The translations under genes were made by a program, and so were the position numbers. Shown here piece after piece: positions 32,972 to 41,642 of a stretch of DNA of 43,182 bases (position 1 is the first letter of the stretch; every line of letters starts with the position of its first letter). This DNA comes from Candidatus Binatus soli (GTDB lineage: Bacteria > Desulfobacterota > Binatia > Binatales > Binataceae). The notes under the pieces are model-generated. The model did not search any database. It worked only from the letters and a program-made list of their open reading frames with translations, and was not told the origin of the DNA. The stretch lies in assembly GCA_002479255.1 (NCBI GenBank), contig DLMJ01000027.1:1-43182 (forward strand). The letters are read 5' to 3'.

Positions 32972-33085
32972 ATGAATGAGACTAGTGAAGCCTTGACGCA
33001 AAAGGTGAAAGGTTTTCGCGCAGAACCAATTCAGGCCAAGAACGAGCATGACTGGGTTCGTGACGAAATATCACGAAATTTCTGA
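32972..33085 (+). CDS. 37-residue ORF translationally coupled to the Fic gene
   Basis: 37 codons plus stop, starting MNETSEALTQKV and ending RDEISRNF. Its TGA overlaps the Fic ATG as TGATG (33083-33087), a classic arrangement for translational coupling, and the Fic gene has no ribosome-binding site of its own. The peptide is charged and probably helical. Small partners that restrain Fic enzymes (VbhA/FicA type) precede their toxins in just this way, but the [S/T]xxxE[G/N] motif of those antitoxins is not visible here. So its role is open: antitoxin, leader peptide, or remnant of a longer gene. Confidence 0.55.
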   Translation: MNETSEALTQKVKGFRAEPIQAKNEHDWVRDEISRNF

Positions 33086-34641
33086 TGGGTGAAGACAATT
33101 CTCATCTAGTGACAGATTTTCGCGGTCGCTCGTTGCCCGAACCAGCGCGTCCCGTCGGCTATGCGGCCTTAATCGAGCGCTACAATCTGCAGATTCCATT
33201 GCCTCCTCGACTCGCCGCGACGGCATCCCGACATCACCCCGCGTCAACAGAAGCTTGGCAGCTCTTCACTCCCCGACATGCACCAGAGGACATGCTCAGC
33301 GGGCACCTCGAGTTCGCCCTCAAATGGGAGGGCGTCGATCTCAGTGTTCTGTCCGCGCTGTTCAAGGTCGTACCGGACGAGGAGATCGCCGCCGCCGTTC
33401 GCTCCAAACCCACCGGCGCTTACGCCCGGCGCCTCTGGTATTTGCATGAGTGGCTGACCGGCCGGCAGCTCGACATAAGGGATCCGGGAAAAGTGCGAGC
33501 GGTAGCAGTCGTCGACCCGACCAAACAATTCGCCATCGCAGGCGGAAAGGTCTCTTCGCGGCACAAAGTCATCGATAATCTTCCAGGAACGCGCGCCTTC
33601 TGCCCGATGGTGCGGCGTACCAAAACCCTCGAAGGGTACGCGGCGAAAGGCCTCGACAAAATTGCCCGCGACGTGGTGGGTCGCATTCACGCCGATATAA
33701 TGGCCCGCGCAGCTGCCTTCCTGCTCCTCAGTGATAGCAAGTCGTCATTTTCGATCGAGGGCGAACGGCCATCTCCGAAGCGCGCCGTGCGTTGGGGTCA
33801 GATCATAGGTGAGGCGGGTTCGCGCAAGCTCAGCATCGTCGAGTTGGAGAGATTGCAGCAGATCGTGATCGGCGACGTGCGCTTCGTGCATCTTGGACTG
33901 CGTGCCGAAGGTGGATTCGTGGGGACGCACGACCGCACGAATAACGAACCGATTCCGGACCACATCAGCGCGCGTCCCGAGGATCTCACGAGTCTCGTTG
34001 AAGGAGTGATTGCGTATGCGGCGCGTGGGGTCGCTGGCCGGGTCGATCCGGTGGTCATCGCGGCGGCTGTGGCGTTCGGATTTGTTTACGTCCATCCGTT
34101 CAGCGACGGAAACGGCAGACTGCATCGATGGCTCATCCATCACGTGCTCGCAGCCGCGGGTTATAATCCGCCAGGCGTGGTCTTTCCGGTGAGTGCGGCG
34201 ATTCTGCGGAACATCCAAAGCTATCGAGAAGTCCTTGAATCGCACTCCCGACCCCTGTTGGACTACATCGACTGGCACGCTGCGCCGAATGGGAACATCG
34301 AGGTTCTGAACGACACTGGCGACTATTATCGATATTTCGACGCGACCGTGCACGCCGAGTTTCTCTATCGATGCGTGGAGCAGACGATTGAGCATGATCT
34401 TCCGGAGGAGGTCGCCTATTTGCAGGCCTACGATCGATTCGCGCATGGCATCCAGGAAATTGCCGACATGCCTGCCGAGAAGATTGAGCTCCTGCATCGA
34501 TTCCTGCGCCAGGAGAACGGGCGGCTATCCAAACGCGCTCGGGAGAATGAATTTGGCGCTCTTACGGACCGAGAAGCAGAGCAGATAGAGGCCTTGTACC
34601 GGACCTCGTTCGAGGACAAGGAACCGACGGCAGAAGCCTGA
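33085..34641 (+). CDS. Fic family protein (predicted AMP-transferase)
   Basis: 518 residues. The active-site motif HPFSDGNGRLHR is near 337-348 with His337 the base, followed by the usual helix WLIHHVLAAAGY. The inhibitory motif FSIEGERPSPKR (about 221-232) lies 110 residues earlier, the class II arrangement in which a Glu from an N-terminal helix blocks ATP. The first 200 residues have no domain I can name, and the C-terminal 150 are helical. Fic enzymes transfer AMP (or related groups) to Ser/Thr/Tyr of target proteins in the cytosol. Context and class II inhibition fit a self-regulated effector or toxin-like module. Confidence 0.92.
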   Translation: MGEDNSHLVTDFRGRSLPEPARPVGYAALIERYNLQIPLPPRLAATASRHHPASTEAWQLFTPRHAPEDMLSGHLEFALKWEGVDLSVLSALFKVVPDEEIAAAVRSKPTGAYARRLWYLHEWLTGRQLDIRDPGKVRAVAVVDPTKQFAIAGGKVSSRHKVIDNLPGTRAFCPMVRRTKTLEGYAAKGLDKIARDVVGRIHADIMARAAAFLLLSDSKSSFSIEGERPSPKRAVRWGQIIGEAGSRKLSIVELERLQQIVIGDVRFVHLGLRAEGGFVGTHDRTNNEPIPDHISARPEDLTSLVEGVIAYAARGVAGRVDPVVIAAAVAFGFVYVHPFSDGNGRLHRWLIHHVLAAAGYNPPGVVFPVSAAILRNIQSYREVLESHSRPLLDYIDWHAAPNGNIEVLNDTGDYYRYFDATVHAEFLYRCVEQTIEHDLPEEVAYLQAYDRFAHGIQEIADMPAEKIELLHRFLRQENGRLSKRARENEFGALTDREAEQIEALYRTSFEDKEPTAEA

Positions 34642-34926
34642 GAAGAACGATTGACACCGCCACGTAAGAGAGGTTCACAGCGGCCTGTCGGTCTAATCGC
34701 GCGGTCCATCCGAAGTAAGCACTGCCCAAGCTTGAACTATTCGCCCTTGCGCGGCGTGAAGGCTGGAGTGCTCGGGGCAATCAGGCCGCCGCATAACCGG
34801 CCGGTTTGTCAGCAAAGGCGGCAAGCTCCCATCTCCGCGTGGTCGTCCAACCAAGTGCAAACGTCGCGATGCAGGGCGACCTTTGAAAATTGGCTTCCTT
34901 TACTGGGGCGTCAAAAACGGGGATTC
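34642..34926. other. intergenic region after the Fic gene
   Basis: Nothing coding that I believe. A + strand frame at 34651-34995 gives a 114-residue product with no domain, signal or ribosome-binding site. Confidence 0.4.
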
Positions 34927-34963
34927 CGGTCAATTGACCGATACCACCCACAAGGCGTAATCA
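34927..34963 (+). promoter_or_regulatory. 14-bp palindrome overlapping a candidate promoter
   Basis: CGGTCAATTGACCG (34927-34940) is a perfect palindrome. It contains TTGACC (34934-34939), which could be a -35 box, followed after 18 bases by TAATCA (34958-34963). A bound repressor would cover the -35. The predicted transcript would begin just before the GGGAGGA ribosome-binding site of the secreted-protein gene. Confidence 0.4.
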
Positions 34964-34984
34964 ATACCGTTGGGAGGAACTACG

Positions 34985-36127
34985 ATGCGTTCTGACCCGG
35001 CCGGAAACGCGGATTACTTGCTCGCCAAAGGGAAGGCTCGTCTCGGACTTTTGACTCTTGCCCTTGCGGTCTTCGTACTGGCCACGATTTCGCCTACGCC
35101 GGTGCGCGCCCAGAATTGGGACGGCGCCGGAGGCGGGGGCTATAGTCTTCCACCTCCTCCACCGACGCAGCAGGGCGTTTGCGTTGCCAACTGCGGCGGC
35201 TCGCCGCCGCCAGCGGCGCCGACGTATCAGGCTCCCAGCGCGAGCACTTCCACCTACAGCGGACCTTCACCCGTCCAGCAGCAGATGATGCAGAACATGG
35301 GGAGCGCCTACATGCAGGGCATGTGGAACCTTGGAACAGCTCTCGGGCAGAAAATCAGGCAACAACGCGAGCAAGAGCAGCAGCAAGAGCAGCAGGAAGG
35401 TGCGGCCAGAGCGGCCCAGGAACAAGCTGCCCGGCAGGCCGCAGAAACGGCGGCAAGGGCCGAAGCCGCCCGCCGCCAAGAAGAAGAGGAGCGGCGCCAT
35501 CAACAGTTGATGGCCAACCTCAAAGGCATCGACGGCATCGGCACCGCCAGCGAGCCGGTTCGACTGAAGAGCATTGATGACGCCAGCGGCGGCGGCCCGC
35601 CCGGCGGCGGCCCGCTTCAACTCAAGACCGGCAACGATCTGTTCGGGACCAATCCGCCACCGCAAGCCGACGCTGGCGCGGTCGATCTGCGCGGCGCAGG
35701 CACGACTGTCGATCCTTCGATGGTAAAGCAGGGCGGCCCGTGCCCGCTCGATGCGAACGGGATGCCCCAATGCGGTGCGCCGGTCGGAGAGCCGATGCCA
35801 AGCGGCAATGCGAACGCGCTTCCCTCCGCCGCGTCGGCGCCACCGAACCCGCCTCAGTCGGCTTACGATAACGGTCTATCGGGTCAAGCGCGTCAGGATG
35901 CAGCCGCAAGATCTGCTAACCAAGCAAGCTCGCAGGAATATGAGGATGTCGGCCAAGAGGGCCCGGAAGCAGAGCGTGCGACGGTGAACGCGGCGAAAGT
36001 GGCGGTACAAGCAGCGGAAGGGGCTGAGGAGGGTTCAGTGGCAGGCCCTGCCGGAGCCGTCGGTGGCGCGGCCCTTGGCGCTGGTGCGGGAGTGTACGAA
36101 AACTACAAGGACGGCAGCGGAAACTGA
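34985..36127 (+). CDS. secreted Ala/Gln/Pro/Gly-rich protein of unknown function
   Basis: 380 residues from ATG 34985, with GGGAGGA at 34972-34978. A signal peptide of about 40 residues ends near VRAQ. Then come a Gly/Pro-rich part with two Cys (GVCVANCGG), and a Met-rich helix QQQMMQNMGSAYMQGMWNLGTALG. A strongly charged helical segment from about 125 to 180 (REQEQQQEQQE, ARAEAARRQEEEERRHQQ) probably forms a coiled coil. A C-terminal Gly/Ala-rich stretch, GPAGAVGGAALGAGAGVYENY, resembles a glycine-zipper. No known domain is recognised. A periplasmic or cell-surface scaffold near the T4SS is possible; the gene is in an accessory region. Confidence 0.72.
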   Translation: MRSDPAGNADYLLAKGKARLGLLTLALAVFVLATISPTPVRAQNWDGAGGGGYSLPPPPPTQQGVCVANCGGSPPPAAPTYQAPSASTSTYSGPSPVQQQMMQNMGSAYMQGMWNLGTALGQKIRQQREQEQQQEQQEGAARAAQEQAARQAAETAARAEAARRQEEEERRHQQLMANLKGIDGIGTASEPVRLKSIDDASGGGPPGGGPLQLKTGNDLFGTNPPPQADAGAVDLRGAGTTVDPSMVKQGGPCPLDANGMPQCGAPVGEPMPSGNANALPSAASAPPNPPQSAYDNGLSGQARQDAAARSANQASSQEYEDVGQEGPEAERATVNAAKVAVQAAEGAEEGSVAGPAGAVGGAALGAGAGVYENYKDGSGN

Positions 36128-36289
36128 GGCCGAGCCTGATCGCTTTGCGATACGTCTCCCCAGCGCGAACCGCATACAACGAAAACTGTTCTTTTCCGGC
36201 GCTGAGATGAGTCAGATTTTATGGCGACCGCAATGGCGTCTGCCATCGTCGCGCAGATGCGCTAGGGTGAAAAGAAAATCACTCCAATT

Positions 36290-37099
36290 ATGACTCACAG
36301 ACTGACTTGGCCGCAGTTCTGGTTGGCAATTCTGGCCGCGCTCGTCGTATCGGGCTGCTCCGAGACCTATACACCGTCCGAAGCTACCGTCGCCGGAATG
36401 AACCTACCTCAGGCACGCACAATGTTCACGGAAGCAGCTTACGCAATAGACTTTTACACTCGTACCGAGAATTTCAACAAAATCGAGGAAGTCCGCTTCG
36501 AGGACCAAGGGGCAAAAGTTACGCTGATCTTTAGCAACCAGCATGATGCCCCTTGGTCCCCATGCTCTCTCTCGACTAGCAGGATTGCGAACACACAGGT
36601 TTACGCCGACCCCCTAGGTCACTACGCGTATGTCGATTTGACGGTATGCAAGATGGACGGACTGGCATGGCTGGGGGCGGGGGCGACGGAACGAGCCAAG
36701 GAATTTGTTAATGCTGCTTATGTACTTTCTCACGGAGCGGCAGAAGCTCGGAGACAGGAAGATGCGGCGTTCGCAGAGATAGCAGACCAATACCGCTCAG
36801 CGGCGGTCAAGCCGCCGCTTCCCGAGCAGGCGCGAGCCTACATGGTGCAGGCGCAGGGCGCCCTCAATAACAGAAACGACGATGACGCGATTTCTCTCTA
36901 TCAAAAGGCGCTAGAAGTCGCGCCATGGATTCCGGGTGCTCACTATAACGTCGCCCAAATCATGGCCAGCAAAGGCGACTACTACGATGCAATCCCTGAA
37001 ATGAAGAAGTATTTGATGCTGGTTCCCAACGCTCCTGACGCTCGCGCCGCGCAGGATCAAATCTATCTATGGCAAGGTCAGGCACAGAGAGGACAGTGA
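36290..37099 (+). CDS. TPR-containing lipoprotein
   Basis: 269 residues. The signal peptide ends in the lipobox VSGC (about 20-23). The middle region has a PH-like or beta-rich stretch (NKIEEVRFEDQGAKVTLIFSNQ) with unknown fold. The C-terminal third carries TPR-type helices: ARAYMVQAQGALNNRNDDDAISLYQKALEVAPWIPGAHYNVAQIMASKGDYYDAIPEMKKYLMLVPNAPDAR, with the typical W/Y-G-A-P spacing. It is likely a membrane-anchored protein-protein interaction factor. The next lipoprotein gene starts five bases after its stop. Confidence 0.78.
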   Translation: MTHRLTWPQFWLAILAALVVSGCSETYTPSEATVAGMNLPQARTMFTEAAYAIDFYTRTENFNKIEEVRFEDQGAKVTLIFSNQHDAPWSPCSLSTSRIANTQVYADPLGHYAYVDLTVCKMDGLAWLGAGATERAKEFVNAAYVLSHGAAEARRQEDAAFAEIADQYRSAAVKPPLPEQARAYMVQAQGALNNRNDDDAISLYQKALEVAPWIPGAHYNVAQIMASKGDYYDAIPEMKKYLMLVPNAPDARAAQDQIYLWQGQAQRGQ

Positions 37100-37103
37100 A
37101 CAG

Positions 37104-37342
37104 ATGAACTCGCCGCAACGCTTCGTGCCAAGGAGAGAAGTCGTTTCTTGCTTGTTGAAGTGCGCGCCCTATGCCTACGCAATTGTCGCACTCGCATGTG
37201 CCATCGTAGTAAGCCTTGTGGGATGCATAACACAGCAGCACCAACCGGCCGATCAAGCGGTGGCGCAGCTTACTGTCGCCGAAGCCGTGCAAAAAGTGTC
37301 CCGTGGACTGAAGGGTTCTTGTGTGCTGACGGGGAACAATAC
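37104..37342 (+). pseudogene. lipoprotein gene truncated by the CRISPR array
   Basis: The frame starts MNSPQRFVPRREVV, contains a membrane or lipoprotein signal with VSLVGC (about 37-42), and continues with QAVAQLTVAEAVQKVSRGL. At 37343 it enters the first CRISPR repeat and then reads repeat sequence until a stop at 37448. So the native 3' end is missing. It is coupled to the TPR lipoprotein gene upstream. Either the array end was joined here by recombination, or the gene naturally ended close by and lost its stop. Confidence 0.6.
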
Positions 37343-39634
37343 GGTCTATCCCCGCGTGCGCGGGGGAACCCCATACCGTTCCGCCGCCGTCGTAACCGCC
37401 GCCGTGACCGGTCTATCCCCGCGTGCGCGGGGGAACCCATGCTCGTGACCGTGGCGAGCGGCAATAACAGGGTCTATCCCCGCGTGCGCGGGGGAACCCG
37501 CGATCTCGGCCGCGGTCATCGACTTTTTAAGGGTCTATCCCCGCGTGCGCGGGGGAACCTACGACGATCCGATCATCGGGATTCCCGATGAGGGTCTATC
37601 CCCGCGTGCGCGGGGGAACCGGCGGCTGCGTGCAATGCGGAAGCGGCAAAGAGGGTCTATCCCCGCGTGCGCGGGGGAACCGTATGCCTGCACCAGGTCG
37701 TCCATCGGCATCGCGGTCTATCCCCGCGTGCGCGGGGGAACCGGGACATGGTAGAGCTCCCAATCGAGTGGAGAGGGTCTATCCCCGCGTGCGCGGGGGA
37801 ACCTTTTCGAGCGCGGCGATTTTGTTCGCCATATACGGTCTATCCCCGCGTGCGCGGGGGAACCACACTGCTGCCTATCTCTATGGCAAAGGTATCAGGT
37901 CTATCCCCGCGTGCGCGGGGGAACCTTGGCGCAGGATGATAACTTTGCGGTCGTCCAAGGTCTATCCCCGCGTGCGCGGGGGAACCGCCGAGCTCGGCGA
38001 CCCGTATCTGTATCTGCAAGGTCTATCCCCGCGTGCGCGGGGGAACCGGGGTAGAATGGAGGGTGCCCAAGGGTGCATCAGGTCTATCCCCGCGTGCGCG
38101 GGGGAACCGGGTGATGATAAGGCAGCCAAGAAGCTGCTGACGGTCTATCCCCGCGTGCGCGGGGGAACCCTGCGGCTATCCGTTCGGTGGTTTCCGATTC
38201 CGGGTCTATCCCCGCGTGCGCGGGGGAACCTCATCACTCACCAGTGGAGCCACAAACCTAACAGGTCTATCCCCGCGTGCGCGGGGGAACCTAGCATCAG
38301 CATCCGCCAGTGCAACAATATCCAGGTCTATCCCCGCGTGCGCGGGGGAACCCGGGACAAATCGCCGCGCAGTCGGTGCCGATATGGTCTATCCCCGCGT
38401 GCGCGGGGGAACCCGTAAATTTCAGAAGGAGCACTCAACTCAATAAGGTCTATCCCCGCGTGCGCGGGGGAACCTTACGCACATGTACTTTGCGAAATGG
38501 AATGTTAGGGTCTATCCCCGCGTGCGCGGGGGAACCACGATGGCGGCATGTCGACGGTGTCAGGTGGACGGTCTATCCCCGCGTGCGCGGGGGAACCTCC
38601 ATCGGACTCGGCTGCTTGAACGGTATACGGGGTCTATCCCCGCGTGCGCGGGGGAACCCTCTAAGCGAACGCTGCGCGCTACCAAAGTCTGGGTCTATCC
38701 CCGCGTGCGCGGGGGAACCATCTCGAGGTCAGGACAGCCACGTTCAGCCCAGGGTCTATCCCCGCGTGCGCGGGGGAACCGATGACAAATGAAACTCCCC
38801 CACTTTTCGATACGGTCTATCCCCGCGTGCGCGGGGGAACCATCATCTGCGTGCCGCGCACCGTGAACTCGTAGGGTCTATCCCCGCGTGCGCGGGGGAA
38901 CCGTGGTCCGAATCGAATTCACGCCCGCTGCTAGGGGTCTATCCCCGCGTGCGCGGGGGAACCCGTTCAACAGCTCGAAAAGCCGGAAGGTGCTGAGGTC
39001 TATCCCCGCGTGCGCGGGGGAACCCGGCCTCAAACCCTTCCCATCGTACAAGAATCGGGTCTATCCCCGCGTGCGCGGGGGAACCCACAAACCCCGGGGC
39101 AATCATCACCGAGATCAAGGTCTATCCCCGCGTGCGCGGGGGAACCTTCTACTCGACGTCTCGCGCCCGATGAAGGCAAGGTCTATCCCCGCGTGCGCGG
39201 GGGAACCCAGTAAAGAATCCTGACCTCAGCATAATAGCTGGGTCTATCCCCGCGTGCGCGGGGGAACCGGCACCAATCGCCCAGCCGACCTTATACTGGC
39301 AGGTCTATCCCCGCGTGCGCGGGGGAACCCCAGCGCACAACGCCACCTACTACCGGGATTGCGGTCTATCCCCGCGTGCGCGGGGGAACCCGCTGCCACA
39401 TCGTGGTGGTTGCGGACTAGGGAGGTCTATCCCCGCGTGCGCGGGGGAACCACAAGCTGTTGACGTCTGAGGCCACGTATGGAAGGTCTATCCCCGCGTG
39501 CGCGGGGGAACCGCCTTCATATAAAGAATCCGCGCATTATCAAAAGGTCTATCCCCGCGTGCGCGGGGGAACCGGCGGTCTGAATGCGTTCAATATGGCA
39601 ACAACAGGTCTATCCCCGCGTGCGCGGGGGAACC
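37343..39634 (-). CRISPR. type I-E CRISPR array, 38 repeats and 37 spacers
   Basis: 28-bp repeats begin at 37343, 37410, then every 61 bp to 38447, 38509, and every 61 bp to 39607. On the minus strand each begins GGTTCCCCCGCGCACG and ends GGGGATAGACC, the I-E type with an internal GC-rich stem. All 38 copies look identical. Spacers are 33 nt, except one of 34 (38475-38508) and the leader-distal one of 39 (37371-37409). Transcription is taken as minus because cas2 and the leader lie at the high-coordinate end. I found no spacer that clearly matches the window, but could not search exhaustively. Confidence 0.98.
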
Positions 39635-39726
39635 TCTTACGAAGCGTGGACACCCCGTATCCACGCTTAGAGCATATTAAGTTTTCAAAGAACAGCCGCA
39701 AACCTCGATGGCTGCGGACCCTTCGG
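39635..39726 (-). promoter_or_regulatory. CRISPR leader, with a 9-bp hairpin next to the first repeat
   Basis: A 92-bp AT-richer stretch between the cas2 stop and the first repeat. On the + strand AAGCGTGGA (39642-39650) mirrors TCCACGCTT (39660-39668) around nine bases, seven bases from the leader-proximal repeat. A run AAGTTTTCAAAG follows (39680-39691). This is where the array promoter and any integration-host-factor-type site for new-spacer insertion should lie. Confidence 0.6.
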
Positions 39727-40032
39727 TCACTCGACCGACGTCAGCGTTCTCTTCATCGCGAGAAAAATACCGTCGCGGTTAAACATCTCGTACGAGGGTG
39801 CTCCAAGGACCGCAATCTGCTGCCCTCCGACCGCCTGCGAATCGGTCCAGGTCATCAGGATACTGCCGCCGCCGAGCTCCGAGTACCATTCCTGCATCAC
39901 AGCCCACACGCGCTCTCGCACGCCCGCGTTCATACGTGGAGCGGTATAAACCCCCGGTCCAATTTCGAGCATGCACGACGCCAGGAAGCCACGGAATCGC
40001 GGCGCCACATCACGGGTTACTACCACTGTCAT
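39727..40032 (-). CDS. cas2: type I-E CRISPR-associated endoribonuclease Cas2
   Basis: 101 residues, typical of Cas2e (CasB-less adaptation subunit). TVVVTRDVAPRFRGFLASCMLEIGPGVYTAPRMNAGVRERVWAVM is the Cas2e pattern. Cas2e has no use for nuclease activity in spacer uptake; it bridges two Cas1 dimers. It overlaps the cas1 end by 23 bp and stops 92 bp before the array. Confidence 0.96.
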   Translation of the reverse strand: MTVVVTRDVAPRFRGFLASCMLEIGPGVYTAPRMNAGVRERVWAVMQEWYSELGGGSILMTWTDSQAVGGQQIAVLGAPSYEMFNRDGIFLAMKRTLTSVE

Positions 40033-40894
40033 CGGCGAATAACTCCTTGATTTGATCTATCATCTTCGGGATGAGGCGCTCCTTGCGAAAGGTGCGCCCT
40101 GCAAGCTTGCGAACCATTGCTTCGATCGTTTGTACGCCGCGTCGGTCGCTATTCCACTGGCGCACCGCGCCGAACGCTATCGGCAGGGTGACGGAATGGC
40201 GGCACAGGTCGGCGATGTCGAGGCAGAAGGAAAGCCCGGAGTCCTCGTGGATGAAGCCAAGCTGGGGCAGGGCTCCTGTGACGGCGACCGCGACCATCGC
40301 GGCGGCTTCAACGGCGGTGGCAGCGTGATTGATCGCTTGATTTGACAGGTCGGCGGCTTCGGGATTCTGGCGATCGTAGTGGCGTCCGGACCATTCGATT
40401 CCGAACTGGCGCGCCAGCAGCTTGTAGGTCTCGCGCATCCGGGCGCCTTCGAGTCCGCGCAGGGCGTCAAGGTCGGTATCAGGCACGATCTCGCCGAGGC
40501 GCCACGCGTACATCCGGCGGACCAAACGCATCCGCGTATCAGGATTGGCCCATGCTCGGGCTTGCGCGCGGGCCAGGGCGGAATCGTCGGGGCCGAAGGG
40601 CATGCTGGCATAGAGACGGACTCCGCCTTCGCCGGTGAATACCAATCCTGTTCCATGCCGCGCCAGCAGCCGCAGCGCATCGTGGCTGATGGTGGTTCCT
40701 GGGCCGAGCAAGAAGCACGAGACCATCTGGAACGGGATCAGGTACTCGCCAGGAGCCAGATCCTGATCGCCGGCCGCAGTAAAGCGCAACGTCCCGTCCT
40801 CGACGGTAAGGTTGCCGCGCCCGAGCCATAGAAGGCCGTGCCGATCCGCTTGCGGGATACGCGCGGTTTCGAGTCCGAGGCGGCCCTTAAGCAT
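40010..40894 (-). CDS. cas1: type I-E CRISPR integrase Cas1
   Basis: 294 residues from ATG 40894. A longer open frame to 41410 is only the shadow of cas6e. The metal-binding catalytic residues are in place: Glu149 in LEGARMR, His216 in LGFIHEDSG, and Asp226/Asp229 in LDIADL. With Cas2 it inserts pre-spacers at the leader end of the array. The start overlaps the cas6e stop by eight bases. Confidence 0.97.
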   Translation of the reverse strand: MLKGRLGLETARIPQADRHGLLWLGRGNLTVEDGTLRFTAAGDQDLAPGEYLIPFQMVSCFLLGPGTTISHDALRLLARHGTGLVFTGEGGVRLYASMPFGPDDSALARAQARAWANPDTRMRLVRRMYAWRLGEIVPDTDLDALRGLEGARMRETYKLLARQFGIEWSGRHYDRQNPEAADLSNQAINHAATAVEAAAMVAVAVTGALPQLGFIHEDSGLSFCLDIADLCRHSVTLPIAFGAVRQWNSDRRGVQTIEAMVRKLAGRTFRKERLIPKMIDQIKELFADDSGSNP

Positions 40895-41642
40895 GGCCGT
40901 CACCTGCGGGGCGGAGCAGGAGCATCCCGAAACCGAAGGCGCGATGGCGCCCGACGCCACGGCGCAGGAGCGCCGCGAAAGCTGCGGGGGAGGCGACTTC
41001 GAGGAGGCCTTCGACTGTGGCGTCCGGGCGTTCGCAGCGTTCGAGACGGGATTGGCTCCCGGAGCGATCGCGGCGAGCGAGACTCTGGCGCCGAAATCGG
41101 ACCATGCGCGCGTCACGCATCCGTGCGGCTCCGCCGCGGCCGAGTTCGCCGGCAAGCCATTCGCGATAGACGGCCTGTCGATCGACGAAGGTATCGGGCC
41201 CGACGCGCAGGCATCGATGGATGAACAAGTCCACTTCGCGGGGTTTTTCGCCGGCGGCGCGTCCACTGATACGAACGACTGGGCAGACGCGGGTTTCAAA
41301 ATGGTAGGACGCGCCGGAACGCCAAGTGTCAGGCATCGGCTTGGAGCAAATAGATTCGAGATCGACTGCTGAGGTGGCGAGCGGATCCGCTGTCGCGCGA
41401 GCGCGATCAACCAATTCGCGATGGCTACATAGCGTGTACCCGAAGAGTGTCAGGCGCCGTGCGCGGCAGTCGTGTACCACGAACGGGAGCGGCGCTGCGT
41501 CGCCAAACAGGGCGCGCAGCGCGGCGTGAAGGATATATCCGCCGTCGGCGATACGCAGGTTGAGACCGGATCGAACGGCGAAGCGCATCAGCGCAGGCTG
41601 GTCGAACTCGGCGCGGAGCATAAAGATGGGTGCGTCAGACAT
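40887..41642 (-). CDS. cas6e: CRISPR RNA endonuclease Cas6e (CasE/Cse3)
   Basis: 251 residues. The N-terminal RAMP fold includes GGYILHAALRALFGD with His39 (and Tyr36) in the position of the catalytic His of Cas6e. The C-terminal glycine-rich loop is GVGRHRAFGFGMLLL. It cleaves pre-crRNA below the repeat stem and stays bound in Cascade. It overlaps the neighbours on both sides by eight bases. Confidence 0.95.
   Translation of the reverse strand: MSDAPIFMLRAEFDQPALMRFAVRSGLNLRIADGGYILHAALRALFGDAAPLPFVVHDCRARRLTLFGYTLCSHRELVDRARATADPLATSAVDLESICSKPMPDTWRSGASYHFETRVCPVVRISGRAAGEKPREVDLFIHRCLRVGPDTFVDRQAVYREWLAGELGRGGAARMRDARMVRFRRQSLARRDRSGSQSRLERCERPDATVEGLLEVASPAAFAALLRRGVGRHRAFGFGMLLLRPAGDGHA

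Noticed and set aside
34651..34995. 114-codon + strand frame between Fic and the secreted protein
   Set aside because: No ribosome-binding site, no domain, and it overlaps the start region of the better-supported gene.
37545..39463. Repeated GLSPRARGN/SIPACAGEP/VYPRVRGG proteins across the array
   Set aside because: These are translations of the CRISPR repeats in three frames, not proteins.
40895..41410. N-terminal extension of cas1 to 466 residues
   Set aside because: The extra 172 codons are the shadow of cas6e; the ATG at 40894 gives the normal Cas1e length and start.
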